This document shows positions 12,344-12,999 of a stretch of 12,999 bases of DNA, one piece after another. Location of the stretch: the NCBI GenBank assembly GCA_039915505.1, contig JBDSND010000006.1, positions 1 to 12,999 of the forward strand, in the 5' to 3' direction. The notes beneath the pieces are model-generated. The model saw nothing but the letters and a program-made list of their open reading frames with translations. It searched no databases and had not been told where the DNA came from. The stretch comes from CAIWHR01 sp039915505 (GTDB taxonomy: Bacteria > Pseudomonadota > Gammaproteobacteria > Burkholderiales > Casimicrobiaceae). The stretch's first letter is position 1; the number at the start of each line of letters is the position of its first letter. The translations under genes and the position numbers were made by a program.

Positions 12344-12751
12344 ATGGCAACCCAGTCCCAGAACCCCAAAGCCGGCGCTCGCGTCCGCAAGAAGGTCAAG
12401 AAGAGCGTGGCCGAAGGCATCGCGCACATCCACGCATCCTTCAACAACACGATCATCACGATCACCGACCGCCAGGGCAATGCGCTCTCGTGGGCGACGT
12501 CGGGCGGTGCGGGCTTCAAGGGCTCGCGCAAGTCGACGCCGTTCGCCGCGCAAGTCGCCGCCGAGCGTGCAGGCAGGGTGGCGGTCGAGTATGGCGTGAA
12601 GAACCTCGAGGTTCGCATCAAGGGCCCGGGGCCCGGCCGCGAGTCGGCCGTGCGTGCGCTGAATGCGCTCGGCATGAAGATCACCAGCATCTCAGACGTG
12701 ACGCCGATTCCGCACAACGGTTGCCGGCCGCCGAAGCGCCGCCGGATCTGA
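12344..12751 (+). CDS. rpsK: 30S ribosomal protein S11
   Basis: S11 forms part of the 30S platform and the mRNA exit site near the anti-Shine-Dalgarno region. The start at 12344 yields MATQSQNPKAGARVRKKVKK and a 135-residue protein, slightly longer than E. coli's 129 because of the N-terminal stretch. A TTG at 12326 in the same frame is less likely, since AAAGGA and AGG lie between it and this ATG. Conserved parts are HIHASFNNTIITITDRQGNA, GFKGSRKSTPFAAQVAAERA, GPGPGRESAVRALNALG, and the C-terminus TPIPHNGCRPPKRRRI. The Asn-Gly pair there matches the isoaspartate site known in E. coli S11. Confidence 0.97.
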   Translation: MATQSQNPKAGARVRKKVKKSVAEGIAHIHASFNNTIITITDRQGNALSWATSGGAGFKGSRKSTPFAAQVAAERAGRVAVEYGVKNLEVRIKGPGPGRESAVRALNALGMKITSISDVTPIPHNGCRPPKRRRI

Positions 12752-12820
12752 TACCCGCGGAGCGGCGCAGCGAAGCGTGACCCACAGCAGCATCAAAAAG
12801 AGGAAGTACAAAGGATAGCC

Positions 12821-12999
12821 ATGGCTCGATATCTCGGCCCGAAATGCAAGCTGGCGCGACGGGAAGGCACCGACCTTTTCCTGAAAAGCGCGCGTCGTTC
12901 ACTCGACTCCAAGTGCAAGCTCGACACCAAGCCGGGCCAGCACGGCGTGAAGTCCGGAATGCGCATGTCCGACTACGGCAACCAGCTGCGCGAGAAGCA
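12821..12999 (+). CDS. rpsD: 30S ribosomal protein S4, N-terminal part (runs off window)
   Basis: S4 starts 16S 5' domain assembly, guards decoding accuracy with S5, and in E. coli represses the alpha operon. Only 59 residues and part of the next codon are inside the window. They read MARYLGPKCKLARREGTDLF, then LKSARRSLDSKCKLDTKPGQ, then HGVKSGMRMSDYGNQLREK, which matches the S4 N-terminal domain closely. The two cysteines (residues 9 and 32) do not make a four-cysteine zinc knuckle, so this is the zinc-free type. AAAGGA five bases before the ATG is a good ribosome binding site. The 69-base gap after rpsK shows nothing else clear. rpoA and rplQ would be expected next. Confidence 0.96.
   Translation, partial: MARYLGPKCKLARREGTDLFLKSARRSLDSKCKLDTKPGQHGVKSGMRMSDYGNQLREK

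Overview
This window is the ribosomal protein super-operon (S10, spc and the start of the alpha operon) of a GC-rich proteobacterium, most likely a betaproteobacterium. The lineage call is an inference. It rests on tuf lying directly upstream of rpsJ, infA sitting between secY and rpmJ, the 101-residue zinc-free form of S14, and protein sequences (SecY, IF-1, S4, L29) that read like betaproteobacterial ones. All genes are on the + strand, and I see no RNA gene, insertion sequence, phage gene or CRISPR array.

Layout: the last codons of tuf (1-19); the S10 block rpsJ, rplC, rplD, rplW, rplB, rpsS, rplV, rpsC, rplP, rpmC, rpsQ (128-5540); a 308-base gap with a good sigma-70 promoter candidate (5541-5848); the spc block rplN, rplX, rplE, rpsN, rpsH, rplF, rplR, rpsE, rpmD, rplO, secY, infA, rpmJ (5849-11847); then rpsM, rpsK and the 5' end of rpsD (11942-12999). 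Most genes are tightly packed. Several overlap by a few bases (rplD/rplW, rpmC/rpsQ, secY/infA) and rpsC/rplP overlap by 20 bases, which suggests translational coupling. Together they encode most of the early-assembling proteins of both subunits, the SecY channel that ribosomes dock to, and initiation factor IF-1.

The genes are ordinary and intact, with modest terminal extensions on S3, S17, S13, L3 and L30. The unusual content is between the genes. Three gaps (tuf-rpsJ, rpsJ-rplC, rpmJ-rpsM) carry degenerate tandem arrays of a 7-base unit, roughly CTGACAR. In two of them a reverse-strand array faces a forward-strand array, and the forward array runs into the start codon so that one unit supplies the Shine-Dalgarno sequence. 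The rplW-rplB gap holds a row of small triloop hairpins followed by a perfect 9-bp stem, and the rplF-rplR gap holds two further inverted repeats. I did not find a new gene system here; these intergenic repeats are the part worth following up.
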